From NCBI GenBank assembly GCA_019685655.1, contig JABFQP010000001.1, positions 186,001 to 250,000 on the forward strand: DNA of 64,000 nt, in the 5' to 3' direction. Position 1 is the first letter of the stretch; the number at the start of each line of letters is the position of its first letter. Below the pieces are notes generated by a model. That model saw only the letters and a list, made by a program, of their open reading frames with translations. It ran no database searches and was not told the DNA's origin. This stretch comes from Candidatus Bathyarchaeota archaeon A05DMB-5 (GTDB taxonomy: Archaea; Thermoproteota; Bathyarchaeia; Bathyarchaeales; Bathycorpusculaceae). Below are positions 1-8,779 of the stretch, one piece after another. The position numbers and the translations under genes are program-made.

Positions 1-2
1 AA

Positions 3-83
3 AAATCGCCTTATGGAAATGGAAATGCTGCTGAAAAAATTGTCCAAATAATCAAGGAAGAAATGAGTTTTAAATGTTTATGA
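3..83 (+). CDS. C-terminal end of UDP-N-acetylglucosamine 2-epimerase-like protein (partial)
   Basis: An open frame enters from the left edge and ends at the TGA at 81-83, giving about 26 residues. It contains SPYGNGNAAEKIVQII, which resembles the conserved C-terminal end of non-hydrolysing UDP-GlcNAc 2-epimerases (WecB type, typically NPFGDGNA followed by a final amphipathic helix). These enzymes interconvert UDP-GlcNAc and UDP-ManNAc for surface polysaccharide. The last codons overlap the 3' end of the convergent PAC2 gene by six bases. The family call rests on this short tail only, so it is tentative; the rest of the gene lies outside the window. Confidence 0.6.
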   Translation, partial: KSPYGNGNAAEKIVQIIKEEMSFKCL

Positions 84-851
84 AATGTATGTAACTTTTT
101 TATCTTCCTCTTTACGGGTTTCCTCTGCTTGCAAGGCTCTTTTCTCTTCTATCTTCTGCAAACGAACAACCATCTTCTCTGCTTTAGCGATTTCTTCGTC
201 TAAACCATCTAAATTCACATCAAGGTTTAAGATTGATTTCAAAACTTCCAAAACACTTTTGGCAGCCCTTGGGTCTGGCAGGTACCCACGCGTTTCGCCT
301 AAAAGGCAAAGAGCATCTATTTTTTTCAAACGAGCTAAGCCAAGAATCAAACCGGCAGTGCCGACTATGGGGCTTCCCATGGGGCTGAGCATGGCTTTGG
401 CTTGTAATGCCTTGTTTAAAAGTTCTGGATTTGTTGCGGCTACGATTACTTTAGGTTTGTCTTTTACCTCGACGCGGTAACCGCCAATCGTTATTATCAA
501 GCTTACTTTGTGCTGTTCAGCAAAGTTGAGAATGCGGTCTGAAATTTCGTATTGACCCTCAATTGTTTGTGCTTGGCTGTCGCCTGTGAAAAGTATGAGG
601 TCGTTTTTTCCATTTTTGTTCTTCCAAAAGTGGAATGTTCCACGTAAAAGTCGAATTCCTCCTTTTTTGTTGACAAGCACGAAGTATGGAAAATGTGGAG
701 AGTATAGGTACGCGAATTTTTCAGCCTTCAACTGTTTAATTAAATAGCGTATAGCGATTTTGCCGACAATCCCTAACCCAGGAAGCCCTTCAACCAGAAT
801 AGGATTATTTAACTGAACCGTGACAAGTTCTTTAATGACGGTCTCTTTCAT
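78..851 (-). CDS. PAC2 family protein (proteasome assembly chaperone-like)
   Basis: 257 residues. The N-terminal VEGLPGLGIVGKIA loop and the later GETRGYLPDPRAA segment are typical of the PAC2 family, archaeal relatives of eukaryotic proteasome assembly chaperones whose archaeal role is not firmly established. The C-terminal 40 residues are a charged helix rich in Lys and Glu. It is the last gene of the L44e-S27e-aIF2alpha-Nop10-PAC2 operon and starts three bases after the Nop10 stop, so translational coupling is likely. A second PAC2 protein is encoded at 28151-28900; the two are paralogues with clearly different sequences. Confidence 0.9.
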   Translation of the reverse strand: MKETVIKELVTVQLNNPILVEGLPGLGIVGKIAIRYLIKQLKAEKFAYLYSPHFPYFVLVNKKGGIRLLRGTFHFWKNKNGKNDLILFTGDSQAQTIEGQYEISDRILNFAEQHKVSLIITIGGYRVEVKDKPKVIVAATNPELLNKALQAKAMLSPMGSPIVGTAGLILGLARLKKIDALCLLGETRGYLPDPRAAKSVLEVLKSILNLDVNLDGLDEEIAKAEKMVVRLQKIEEKRALQAEETRKEEDKKVTYIS

Positions 852-854
852 TTG

Positions 855-1016
855 TTAATCCTTCCTCTTTAAAGCCATCCTATACTTGAGGTATTTATCG
901 TCAGGCGAGAATTTTGGCGGATGCGGTACACGAACTTTTCCACCGCAATATGGGCATCCATCACTTTTCAACGTGTATTTTCCGCATTTTTCACATTTTC
1001 TTAAGAGCCAAACCAC
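855..1016 (-). CDS. nop10: Ribosome biogenesis protein Nop10 (H/ACA RNP)
   Basis: A 53-residue protein. It starts with GTG at 1016, which overlaps the last base of the aIF2alpha stop codon, and ends at TAA 855-857. The N-terminal zinc ribbon has four cysteines in two CxxC pairs (RKCEKCGKY and GCPYCGG), followed by the conserved VPHPPKFSPDDKY segment and a basic C-terminal helix. Nop10 is the small core protein of H/ACA ribonucleoprotein pseudouridine synthases and contacts Cbf5. Its position directly after aIF2alpha is the usual archaeal arrangement, which supports the call. Confidence 0.95.
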   Translation of the reverse strand: MVWLLRKCEKCGKYTLKSDGCPYCGGKVRVPHPPKFSPDDKYLKYRMALKRKD

Positions 1017-1816
1017 TACTTCTCCCTTCTAAAGACGCCTTGCCCGCCAGCTTTAGAAACATTAGAGATAACATTCTGAGCAATTCTTTGCAGAACATCC
1101 TCTGCACGCTTGTAATTTTCCGCCATAACCTCAATACAGTATTTTGGTGCGGCGACAACATAAAAGCGGAGCTTTGCGTCGCGGGATTTTTCAGCCTTTT
1201 TGGCGTTTAGAAAGGCTTCTTTGATGACTTTTACTCCGTTAGGCTTCATGCAACGAAGCTCAACTACGCCTTTTACACGAACCATTGGAACACGGATTCT
1301 TTCTTTTGCAACCTCAACGAGAACATTCGCAAGGTCTTCGGGCACGCCTATTTTTGTCAAAGCTTCCGTGCTTTCCCGCAAAGCCTTTTCGAATCCCTCA
1401 TAAAGTCCGTATTCTTTTTCGATTGGCGCACCGACTTTTTCATAAATACTTTCCAGCGGTTGTCCAGTTTTTTCGGCGATGCTTCTGAGTAGGGCTTCTG
1501 CTTTTCTTTCCTTTTTCCAAGACATGATTTTCTCGATTTTTTCTCTTTTTGTAACTCTTCTAAGGGATAAATCAATGTGTCCTTTTTCTACGTCCACCCG
1601 CAAAACTTTCAAAACAACTTTCTGCCCTTCGCGGACAAAATCTCGGATATTTCTAATCCAAGAAGAAGAAACTTCAGAAATGTGAAGCAATCCTTTCTTA
1701 TCATACTCATCCAGTTTAACATAAGCGCCATAATCTGTTACAGCTTCTACCGTGGCTATCACTAAGTCGCCCACTTCAGGCCATTCTTGCTTTTTAAAGG
1801 CCATTTTAGCGTTCAT
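1016..1816 (-). CDS. eif2a: Translation initiation factor aIF2 subunit alpha
   Basis: 266 residues. An N-terminal S1/OB domain covers roughly residues 12-85 (GDLVIATVEAVTDYGAYVKL and GLLHISEVSS). A helical middle domain follows, and then a C-terminal alpha-beta domain that in this family binds the gamma subunit. The aIF2 heterotrimer carries initiator Met-tRNA to the small ribosomal subunit. The gene overlaps the end of the S27e gene by four bases and the start of Nop10 by one, so it is co-translated in a ribosomal-protein operon. Length and domain order are normal for the family. Confidence 0.96.
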   Translation of the reverse strand: MNAKMAFKKQEWPEVGDLVIATVEAVTDYGAYVKLDEYDKKGLLHISEVSSSWIRNIRDFVREGQKVVLKVLRVDVEKGHIDLSLRRVTKREKIEKIMSWKKERKAEALLRSIAEKTGQPLESIYEKVGAPIEKEYGLYEGFEKALRESTEALTKIGVPEDLANVLVEVAKERIRVPMVRVKGVVELRCMKPNGVKVIKEAFLNAKKAEKSRDAKLRFYVVAAPKYCIEVMAENYKRAEDVLQRIAQNVISNVSKAGGQGVFRREK

Positions 1817-2016
1817 CCTCTTTCAAAAACCGCGACTATCTCACCCTTGATTATTGCTTTTCCACCGGACGGTGAAGCCAATTCGGTTCCGCAGACGTTG
1901 CAGTTGACCTTGTTTACGGCATGGTTGAAAACTAGTTGTTCATTTCCACATTTTTGACATTTCACTCTCAGGAAACTGCTTCTCGGTCTTGGAATAAGTT
2001 TTTCCCATTCAGCCAT
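1813..2016 (-). CDS. rps27e: 30S ribosomal protein S27e
   Basis: 67 residues. A C4 zinc ribbon is formed by VKCQKCGNEQ and VNCNVCGTEL, followed by the conserved LASPSGGKA segment. These are diagnostic of S27e, a small-subunit protein shared by archaea and eukaryotes. The gene sits 17 bases after L44e and overlaps aIF2alpha by four bases, which is the conserved archaeal operon order. Nothing unusual is seen. Confidence 0.96.
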   Translation of the reverse strand: MAEWEKLIPRPRSSFLRVKCQKCGNEQLVFNHAVNKVNCNVCGTELASPSGGKAIIKGEIVAVFERG

Positions 2017-2033
2017 TTCTTGTTCACCTCAAT

Positions 2034-2318
2034 CTACACAATCGCCAATTTTCTTAATCGCACACCATCTTTATGCCTAGTGTAACCGCAAACTTTGCAT
2101 TTCAACTTTAAAGTTTGTTTCTTTGTCGTCTTTGAAAATTCTCTTTGAAGAGGATACTTCTGTCCGCCATAACCTTTCTTTTCGCGTTCATGATGGCGTT
2201 CGCCTTTGGCTAAGGCTCTTCGCTTTCCAGCCTTGTAAAGAGATACTGCATGAGCTTGATGCTGTTTGCATCTTGGGCAATATGTTCTGACTTCTTTTGG
2301 AACATTCACATTAACCAC
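2034..2318 (-). CDS. rpl44e: 50S ribosomal protein L44e
   Basis: 94 residues. The zinc-binding cysteines lie in TYCPRCKQH and LKCKVCGYTRH, with the basic central segment GERHHEREKKGYGGQKYP characteristic of L44e. The start is GTG at 2318, preceded by GGAAGG six bases upstream. It is the first gene of the L44e-S27e-aIF2alpha-Nop10-PAC2 operon, whose promoter is in the 2319-2446 gap. L44e sits close to the tRNA E-site on the large subunit. No anomalies. Confidence 0.96.
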   Translation of the reverse strand: MVNVNVPKEVRTYCPRCKQHQAHAVSLYKAGKRRALAKGERHHEREKKGYGGQKYPLQREFSKTTKKQTLKLKCKVCGYTRHKDGVRLRKLAIV

Positions 2319-2350
2319 ATCCAGCCTTCCATAAAGAAAACAAACACGTT

Positions 2351-2362
2351 CTTATACTTTTT
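2351..2362 (-). promoter_or_regulatory. TATA-like promoter of the L44e operon
   Basis: On the minus strand the sequence reads AAAAAGTATAAG. It is a good archaeal TATA box centred about 38 bases upstream of the L44e GTG start. Transcription would begin near 2328-2331, leaving a leader of roughly ten bases that contains the GGAAGG ribosome-binding site. No other candidate box is as close to the consensus in this gap. Confidence 0.5.
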
Positions 2363-2446
2363 CGCTATGTCTTCGAAATAAATGTTTAACTAATCGGCGT
2401 GCGTTAAGCATTACTTCAGGTGGATATAGCAAAACTTTAAAGATAT

Positions 2447-3535
2447 ATGTGGAAAGGATTCATGTTAAGTCAAACTCTTAGGAAATACAACACTACCGTA
2501 ATGATATTGTTGCCTTTATTCTCAATCATCACTCCATTTGCAATATTGTATTTCTATCAAGACATAGCGTACCCACCATATCCTACCTTATACAACCCAG
2601 AAAAATACACAAACACGTTCGAAGCCACATGGAAAGGCAGAACCTTCTACATCTTCTTTCTCTGGCTTTTCGTCTTGGAAATGATATTCGGTTGGGAAGA
2701 ACTAATAAAAATAAAACATAAACTAAAATCCATAAAAACCCTCATTTTAATTCTAGCTCTAATACTTCCCACCATCTACACAATCACAGCTAATTTTTAC
2801 GGAATAAACAAAACAATTATTGAACTAACCTACCAAAAAGGGGCAGATAAATATTCTGTTCGTTGGGTTCCGCTTTCAACAGAATATCTAGTTTTCACAG
2901 TCCTGTTTGCATTAACAGTTCTTGTTGGACAGGGAATTACTGGTTTAATGAATTACTCGATTTCGATAACTTTCCTTGGAATTATTGGGTTGATATACAC
3001 GATAGATAATCTATATCCCAACGGACAATTCACACCATTCCAAATACTTGTCCCTACTACAGCAATACTCGCAGCCCGTGTCTTAAACCTGATGGGATAT
3101 CAAACCACATTTTTAGATCCGCAACAAGGAATGCCACATTTACAAGTCAACAAAAGTTGGGACGCAGTTATAGCATGGGGATGCTCAGGAATAGACAGCC
3201 TAATAATTTACTCAGTCACGATTCTTTTATTCCTAAAGAAAAGCGCAATTCCGATGAAGCAACGGATAATCTATTTTGTGATAGGCGCTGCTGTCACCTA
3301 CTTCATCAATATTCTCAGAATAGCAACCATTTTCATTATCGGAGTAAACGGCGGCGATTGGGAAACTTTCCATAACTTTTATGGACAATTATATTCAATC
3401 ACATGGATTGTATCTTATCCATTAATAATAATTGGAACACGCGCTTTGTGGAGCAAAATTAGAAGTTGGAAAGTGACTGCAAACAGCGAGGCTGGTTTCT
3501 CGCATCAAACAAAACCTTCAACGCAGACTCCTTGA
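2447..3535 (+). CDS. Archaeosortase/exosortase family membrane transpeptidase
   Basis: 362 residues with about eight hydrophobic membrane segments. The three invariant residues of the exosortase/archaeosortase superfamily are present in order: Cys246 in AWGCSGIDSL, Arg291 in NILRIATIF and His309 in ETFHNFYGQL. These enzymes are thought to cleave a C-terminal sorting signal from secreted proteins and attach the new end to a lipid or surface component. No protein with a PGF-, PEF- or VPXXXP-like C-terminal tag was recognised in the window. The start is uncertain: ATG at 2447 lacks an SD, while ATG at 2462 has GGAAAGG four bases upstream and would remove five residues. The exact subfamily is not assigned. 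Confidence 0.85.
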   Translation: MWKGFMLSQTLRKYNTTVMILLPLFSIITPFAILYFYQDIAYPPYPTLYNPEKYTNTFEATWKGRTFYIFFLWLFVLEMIFGWEELIKIKHKLKSIKTLILILALILPTIYTITANFYGINKTIIELTYQKGADKYSVRWVPLSTEYLVFTVLFALTVLVGQGITGLMNYSISITFLGIIGLIYTIDNLYPNGQFTPFQILVPTTAILAARVLNLMGYQTTFLDPQQGMPHLQVNKSWDAVIAWGCSGIDSLIIYSVTILLFLKKSAIPMKQRIIYFVIGAAVTYFINILRIATIFIIGVNGGDWETFHNFYGQLYSITWIVSYPLIIIGTRALWSKIRSWKVTANSEAGFSHQTKPSTQTP

Positions 3536-3544
3536 TTGCAACAT

Positions 3545-4093
3545 CTAGTTAACTTCAACTTTTTCGGCTAAACCCTGCTTAACCAGTATCTTAGCATTCT
3601 CCACAGGCAGAGAAGCGACATCCTCAATTTTAAAGGGACCATAAAGTTTCATATCCGCACCAATTACTGCGGGGACATCCTTAAGAAAACGTAGAACAGT
3701 TCTCTTGTGCTCCTTTCCCAAGCTGGTTCTCGACATATGCCCACGGAGAATACCATCTGCAAATTTTTGAAATGCCTCAGCAAAAGGTAGAGCCCCACTG
3801 AGAAAACTTTCTTCCTCAACCGTCAAAAGATCAGAAGGAACCTTGCCGCCTCTAGCAATTTTATTAACCAGTTTTCTATAGCGCGCATGAACCACTTCGC
3901 AAATCATACGTTTAACATTTTGCATTTCTTTATCGAGAAGTTTTGCCCTCGCAGTTTTTTTGTCAAGCATCCGACTTTCTTCCCTAAGTTTTCTCATATA
4001 ATCAGTAATTTTAACGTAAAAATCCCTTGGAAGTTTGCTTAATTCACCAGTTTCAAGCTCTTTTTTCCAGATTTCATATAGTTCATTATACAT
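3545..4093 (-). CDS. gins15: GINS complex subunit Gins51 (Gins15)
   Basis: 182 residues. An N-terminal helical domain (about 1-125) is followed by a short beta-rich B domain (about 133-180, VLRFLKDVPAVIGADMKLYG). This A-then-B order is that of the archaeal Gins51 type, as opposed to the B-then-A order of Gins23. GINS bridges MCM helicase, the GAN/Cdc45-like protein and primase at the fork. The start overlaps the preceding GT2 gene by eight bases. PriS lies just beyond that glycosyltransferase, so a usual archaeal primase-GINS neighbourhood is here split by a surface-glycan gene. Confidence 0.85.
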   Translation of the reverse strand: MYNELYEIWKKELETGELSKLPRDFYVKITDYMRKLREESRMLDKKTARAKLLDKEMQNVKRMICEVVHARYRKLVNKIARGGKVPSDLLTVEEESFLSGALPFAEAFQKFADGILRGHMSRTSLGKEHKRTVLRFLKDVPAVIGADMKLYGPFKIEDVASLPVENAKILVKQGLAEKVEVN

Positions 4094-5018
4094 TTTCGCT
4101 CACATACGCTTTGTTTGAGACGCAATTATTGGCGTTAACAACTCTCCGCCATGTCTTATATCCATCACGTAAGCCCTTCAGCGCATTTAACACTGATAAT
4201 GGCTCTATTTTAATTCGAACGCCAGATTTTAAAACGTAATCTCTTGGTGGAAGGAATATGTAACGCAAGAATCGGGAAAAACTGGTTCGTGACTGGATGA
4301 ATATGTTTTTGAAGTAAAAGTAAGTTTGGTTGCGGACGTACCAGTACAGCCATTCACTGCCTACTTGTTTACCTTTAAATTTGTGCCAAACCAACGCTTC
4401 TGGATGATATATTAACTTGTATCCAAGTTTTCTAACGCGTAAACAGATGTCCGTGTCGTCTCTGTAGCTTGTTCCAATGTAATTTTCGTCAAACCCGCCT
4501 ACTTTTTGAAGCACATCTCTCCGAAATGACATGTTACAGCCAATGAAAGAATCAACTTCTCTTAGATTACTTAATGGGATATCAAAGTTTCCAACGACAA
4601 ATCCACTGTCAAAAACTTTTCCTATTTCACTCCTACTAGTTTTCACATAAAACCTGTTAGACTTTCCATAAGGGATTACTCTTCCTCCAACCCCACCGAC
4701 TTCATTGTTTAAATAAGGTTCACTTATATGTCTCAACCAGTCTCTGTGAACAACAACATCATCATCCAAAAAGGCGACAACATCCCCGTTTGCTTCAGAA
4801 AACCCGACATTTCGGGCACGCACCATGCTTCTTTCTCGTATAGAAAGGTAGCGTATAGGAAAATGATCTTTCAAATTTTTAGTGCCATCGGTAGAGTTGC
4901 TGTCTACGACGATAACTTCGTGTAGGTTACCTTCCAAATTAAAAATTGAAGTTAAACATTCTTTCAAATCTGAACATCTGTTATAAGTAACGACCACAAT
5001 TGATACTTTAATTGTCAG
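4086..5018 (-). CDS. Glycosyltransferase family 2 (probable CTG start)
   Basis: A GT-A fold enzyme. The nucleotide-binding strand VSIVVVTYNR is followed by VDSNSTDGT, the metal-binding FLDDDVVV and the acceptor-side SYRDDTDICLRVRKLG with its ED/DD-like dyad. It probably transfers a sugar to a cell-surface glycan or lipid carrier. The first standard start codon (GTG 4997) would delete the beginning of the first beta strand and has no SD. In frame, CTG at 5016-5018 lies seven bases behind GAGGTGG, so I place the start there (310 residues). The C-terminal part has no clear membrane helix. It is inserted between PriS and GINS51. Confidence 0.88.
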   Translation of the reverse strand: MTIKVSIVVVTYNRCSDLKECLTSIFNLEGNLHEVIVVDSNSTDGTKNLKDHFPIRYLSIRERSMVRARNVGFSEANGDVVAFLDDDVVVHRDWLRHISEPYLNNEVGGVGGRVIPYGKSNRFYVKTSRSEIGKVFDSGFVVGNFDIPLSNLREVDSFIGCNMSFRRDVLQKVGGFDENYIGTSYRDDTDICLRVRKLGYKLIYHPEALVWHKFKGKQVGSEWLYWYVRNQTYFYFKNIFIQSRTSFSRFLRYIFLPPRDYVLKSGVRIKIEPLSVLNALKGLRDGYKTWRRVVNANNCVSNKAYVSENV

Positions 5019-5041
5019 ACAACGCCCACCTCAAACAACAT

Positions 5042-6271
5042 TTAACCCACAACCTCCGCCCGGTTTTTACAGACAAGCAATACAGCAACACCCGTAGGTA
5101 GTTCCACTTCTTGATTCTTGTAGGGGCCAAACGTTTCATCGCCGATTCTCAAGGAAGGTGCATCTGAAACGTAAACTTTCACTGTTCCGGTTTTAAAGGC
5201 CACAGCATCTTTGAACGGGTCAAAACTATCTATGGCTGACGCCGGAAACTCGATTTTTTTCAAGCCAGTCTTACCATGTAAAGTGCCAGCTAAACGAATC
5301 AATCGATGCACATCGGTAGTGACAACAGTGTCAATTTTCGCAGATTCAAGTTTAACAACATGCTCTATTATTTTTCGCCAACTTTCCACACCAACGCCCT
5401 TGATTCGACTCAAAGCCTTCATGTCAGACCAATCTTTTAACACCAACGCTTTATTCCTTAATATCGCATTTGAAACATTACTCTTGAGCCCAATTCTCTT
5501 GAGGTCATCTTCCGTAGCTTTCTGAATGAAACGTTGCAGTCCCAAGGCTAGGCGTTTACGCCAACCAAAATCGTCTAGTTGGGCAGGAAAGGCAGATGAC
5601 GTTTCTTTATATTTCTCATCTAAACCGTGGAAGGAGAAATTGATTCCTAAACCAGAAAAGTAGTCAACAATTTCCTTGCGTGCAACCGTGTCCAATGTTT
5701 GAACTGTCTCATTTTCTACGTGTACATGATAGCCTCGATGACCAGAGAAAAACACATGCACTTCTTTTGCGGAAAAGCCGAAATCATTCAACAACATATT
5801 TAAGAGTTTAATGGTTTCTTCCCTAGCAGATTGCAAACAAACCTCACAAAGCCACGTGTTAACTTCAAACTTTTCCTTTCCGCAAACAGGACATTTTTCT
5901 GGCGCGATTCCCTTCCCAGAAAATCCGCAAGCCCCGCAAGTCCATTCGTCATGCACTTTATCGCATTGGGTTGGTATATGGTCTGCGTCGATGTCGAAAA
6001 TCAAGTCGGCGCCTAACCAGTCTTTCTTGTCCATTTCAGCTTTTGGGTTGTCATAATAAGCGCAAGAATAATATGCGTCAGAAGGAACGAATTCTCTCAA
6101 AAAATTCTGCAGTTCGTTTTTATCTGCGAAAGCTTTGTGGCGTACCATGACGTTGTCGAATGAAATAAAACCGAATTCTCTTTTTTCAATCATGCGCGGA
6201 GATGAAACTTCGCAATTCTCGCTGTTATAGTAGTTGTGAAATAATTTGTTAATGAACAGTTTTGACTGCAC
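5042..6271 (-). CDS. priS: DNA primase small (catalytic) subunit PriS
   Basis: About 409 residues from GTG 6271, which has GAGGA six bases upstream. An upstream frame to 6328 adds 19 residues not typical of the family. The catalytic aspartates are in FDIDADH (about 93 and 95), followed by a zinc-binding insertion with CGACGF and CPVCG, and the conserved SGHRGYHVHV phosphate-binding motif. PriS makes RNA and DNA primers with PriL, which here lies 5 kb away at 11098-12144 instead of adjacent. The downstream neighbour in the same direction is the GT2 gene, then GINS51. Confidence 0.95.
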   Translation of the reverse strand: MQSKLFINKLFHNYYNSENCEVSSPRMIEKREFGFISFDNVMVRHKAFADKNELQNFLREFVPSDAYYSCAYYDNPKAEMDKKDWLGADLIFDIDADHIPTQCDKVHDEWTCGACGFSGKGIAPEKCPVCGKEKFEVNTWLCEVCLQSAREETIKLLNMLLNDFGFSAKEVHVFFSGHRGYHVHVENETVQTLDTVARKEIVDYFSGLGINFSFHGLDEKYKETSSAFPAQLDDFGWRKRLALGLQRFIQKATEDDLKRIGLKSNVSNAILRNKALVLKDWSDMKALSRIKGVGVESWRKIIEHVVKLESAKIDTVVTTDVHRLIRLAGTLHGKTGLKKIEFPASAIDSFDPFKDAVAFKTGTVKVYVSDAPSLRIGDETFGPYKNQEVELPTGVAVLLVCKNRAEVVG

Positions 6272-6358
6272 GTGGCATCCTCTTATCTTAATATGTGATT
6301 GACACTCATATCTAACAATATGCGACAAAAAACCAAAATAAACACTTTATGCAACATA

Positions 6359-8779
6359 TTAGTAGAACTCTTCAAAAACAAATTTTCCAGGAGGCAACCA
6401 CATAAGTTCAAGAGAAGCATCACCATCAAGCTCGGCATAGAAAACAGAAATTTTGTGCTCGCCAGCAGTTAATTCTACACTAAAGAAATCTGAATCAGAG
6501 ACATGTGAATTGTAAACTAGCTTGTCATCAACATAAATCATAGTGCAGTTATCTGCAACAACCTTAAACATGCATGTGCCAGACGATTCAACGTTAAAGT
6601 ATCCATTAATGAATGAAGAAAAATAGTCCTTGTTTATTGTAGGAAACGGCGACATGTGCCGAAAATTGAATGAAGGCGCAAAAACGACAGAAGAAACTGT
6701 TGGAATGCTGTCCAAGTAGAGAAAATCTGAGCTAAGAATCTTAGGTGCTGTTTCCCAAGGAGGCTTCCAGAATAGGAAGAGAGACTCGTTGTCGTCGGTT
6801 ACATTATACTCAAACCTAATGGTGTGAAAACCATTCTCTAATGCAAGCTTCGATGAGCTATCATGGCAATCAAATATTACTTTATTATCAATGGATAGTT
6901 TCCTATAGTTACTTGAATTAGACACCACGTAGAAACTGTACTCGCCACCCACCGGAATAAATAGCCATCCATCCCACACAACATTCAACTCAGAACTGTC
7001 TCTGTGAGGATTTAATTTTTCAAACAAGACAGGAGAAACAGTCACGTTCAACACGGTTTCGTTAAAAAGCGGGACACCGTCAGTAAACGAACCGTTGAAA
7101 ACAGTCATCAACAAGCCCTGATTATACAAATCAACATCAAAACCACCGTCAAAAAGACGAACAGAATCATCCGCATATTCCCTTTTAAGAAGCCAAACAT
7201 AATCTGCAGAAGCATATATGCCATAGCTTCCATTTTCAATTAACCTCAAACTGTATTCCTCAATATTCTCAAGATACCATTCAGACATGGCATCAATCAA
7301 AACGTAATCCACAGAAGCCTTTTGAAGAAAGAAATCAACCACACTTATGTTACTCGCAGAGGCATAGGACGCATAAATCCACAGAGTTGGCTCCCACATG
7401 GCATATGCATAAACTCTTTGACTTAAGTGTGGATGGATGTCATTCTGAGTCATAATTGAAGCGTCTGGCGGCACCAACTCTAGAATTCTATTTAATGCGG
7501 TAAAATGATTAAAAGAACGCTTAACAGTTTTGCTTGCCAGAAGGTCAACATGAGGTTGATAAAAAAGTACGACATAAGAAACGAGCAATATAACAACATA
7601 AAAAACAATTAACATCTTCTTACCTGCACCTCCAAAAGAAAGATGAAATGAACTAAACTTATCTTTTAAAACGAAAAGCCTTTTGCCTCCTCGCACAGCA
7701 GATATAAACACGAATGGCGCGGCAAACGCAACATACTGACAACCAATAGCTGTATAATAAGGAGCATAATTTGACAAAAGCGCAGCAAGAAACCAAGGAG
7801 AAGCTATCAAAAGAGAAGGAATATCCAGAAGAGACAGCAAACCAACTGGCGCCAACAAACCAAAAAGGTAAATGACCTTTTCTTCTAGAGTGGGCAAGAT
7901 CATTTGGATGGTTCGAAGCGGGTTGCTTATAACATTCCACAAAAGTGCCACTGGATTATGCAAAGGGTCTCCAAACTGAATCCAATTTCTGTTAGGAAAT
8001 ACTGTGGGGTTGCAGAGGAAAATAACTGTTCTTGCGATTACGTACCAAGAAATTCCCAGGATGATTGTCAAAATGGAAGCGACTACTGTTTTGTTTAACA
8101 GCAACTGATAGTTGAATGTCCTAATTGACTGCTTGATTGTTTTTCTTTCCACCCAAAAGCCATACAAACCAAAAAATATGACAATAAACGGAACAAATTC
8201 CACAACCGACAACGCCAGAATAATAAACAGGAAATACTTAAGGAACTTCTTATTGCTAAGATAATAAAATGCAAAAAAGAAAAAAACCGGCAGAAACGCT
8301 TGAGTGTGAAAATCAAAGACATTTACACCCCACATGGGCGGATACATCAAATAGAGAAAAGAGAAAAAAAAGGCGTATTTCTGATTCCCAGTTTCTTTTA
8401 AACCAATCAGATAAAGCGGAACTGCACCAGATGCTATGACAAAAGATTGCAAAACCAGCAAAGACGCAGTGCTTTGAAAAATCTTGTATATAGGAACGAC
8501 CAAAAATAGCACAGGAGAAAAATGGATTCCAAAGAAGCACCCTCCAGAATTTATAGGCAGTTCAACAGTGTACCAGAAAAATTTGCCAGCATTCGCGGTT
8601 GACCAAATACTTTGTTCATAAATGCCTAAATCCCAAGCCGTCGTCAAAAATAGATTGTGCTTAAGTATGGATATATAGGAAAATATTGCAGTATATATTA
8701 AGATGGAGATAAACAATAATAAAAAGAATTTATGAGAGCGCACATAGCTCTTAACTTTCACCGCAAACCCAAAGCGCAT
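6359..8779 (-). CDS. DUF2079 multi-spanning membrane protein with C-terminal PA14-like repeats
   Basis: 806 residues. The N-terminal 400 or so contain about ten membrane segments. They carry the DUF2079 signature WDLGIYEQSIW near residue 50 and FDFHTQAF further on; DUF2079 resembles GT-C lipid-linked glycosyltransferases. The last 240 residues are non-membrane and hold two related segments, each a beta-sandwich-like unit ending in a tryptophan-proline turn (LFLFWKPPWE and LELMWLPPGKF). This pattern suggests a tandem PA14-like carbohydrate-binding module facing the outside. A polytopic glycosyltransferase with a lectin-like tail is my inference. It lies between GT genes and the PriS gene. Confidence 0.8.
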   Translation of the reverse strand: MRFGFAVKVKSYVRSHKFFLLLFISILIYTAIFSYISILKHNLFLTTAWDLGIYEQSIWSTANAGKFFWYTVELPINSGGCFFGIHFSPVLFLVVPIYKIFQSTASLLVLQSFVIASGAVPLYLIGLKETGNQKYAFFFSFLYLMYPPMWGVNVFDFHTQAFLPVFFFFAFYYLSNKKFLKYFLFIILALSVVEFVPFIVIFFGLYGFWVERKTIKQSIRTFNYQLLLNKTVVASILTIILGISWYVIARTVIFLCNPTVFPNRNWIQFGDPLHNPVALLWNVISNPLRTIQMILPTLEEKVIYLFGLLAPVGLLSLLDIPSLLIASPWFLAALLSNYAPYYTAIGCQYVAFAAPFVFISAVRGGKRLFVLKDKFSSFHLSFGGAGKKMLIVFYVVILLVSYVVLFYQPHVDLLASKTVKRSFNHFTALNRILELVPPDASIMTQNDIHPHLSQRVYAYAMWEPTLWIYASYASASNISVVDFFLQKASVDYVLIDAMSEWYLENIEEYSLRLIENGSYGIYASADYVWLLKREYADDSVRLFDGGFDVDLYNQGLLMTVFNGSFTDGVPLFNETVLNVTVSPVLFEKLNPHRDSSELNVVWDGWLFIPVGGEYSFYVVSNSSNYRKLSIDNKVIFDCHDSSSKLALENGFHTIRFEYNVTDDNESLFLFWKPPWETAPKILSSDFLYLDSIPTVSSVVFAPSFNFRHMSPFPTINKDYFSSFINGYFNVESSGTCMFKVVADNCTMIYVDDKLVYNSHVSDSDFFSVELTAGEHKISVFYAELDGDASLELMWLPPGKFVFEEFY

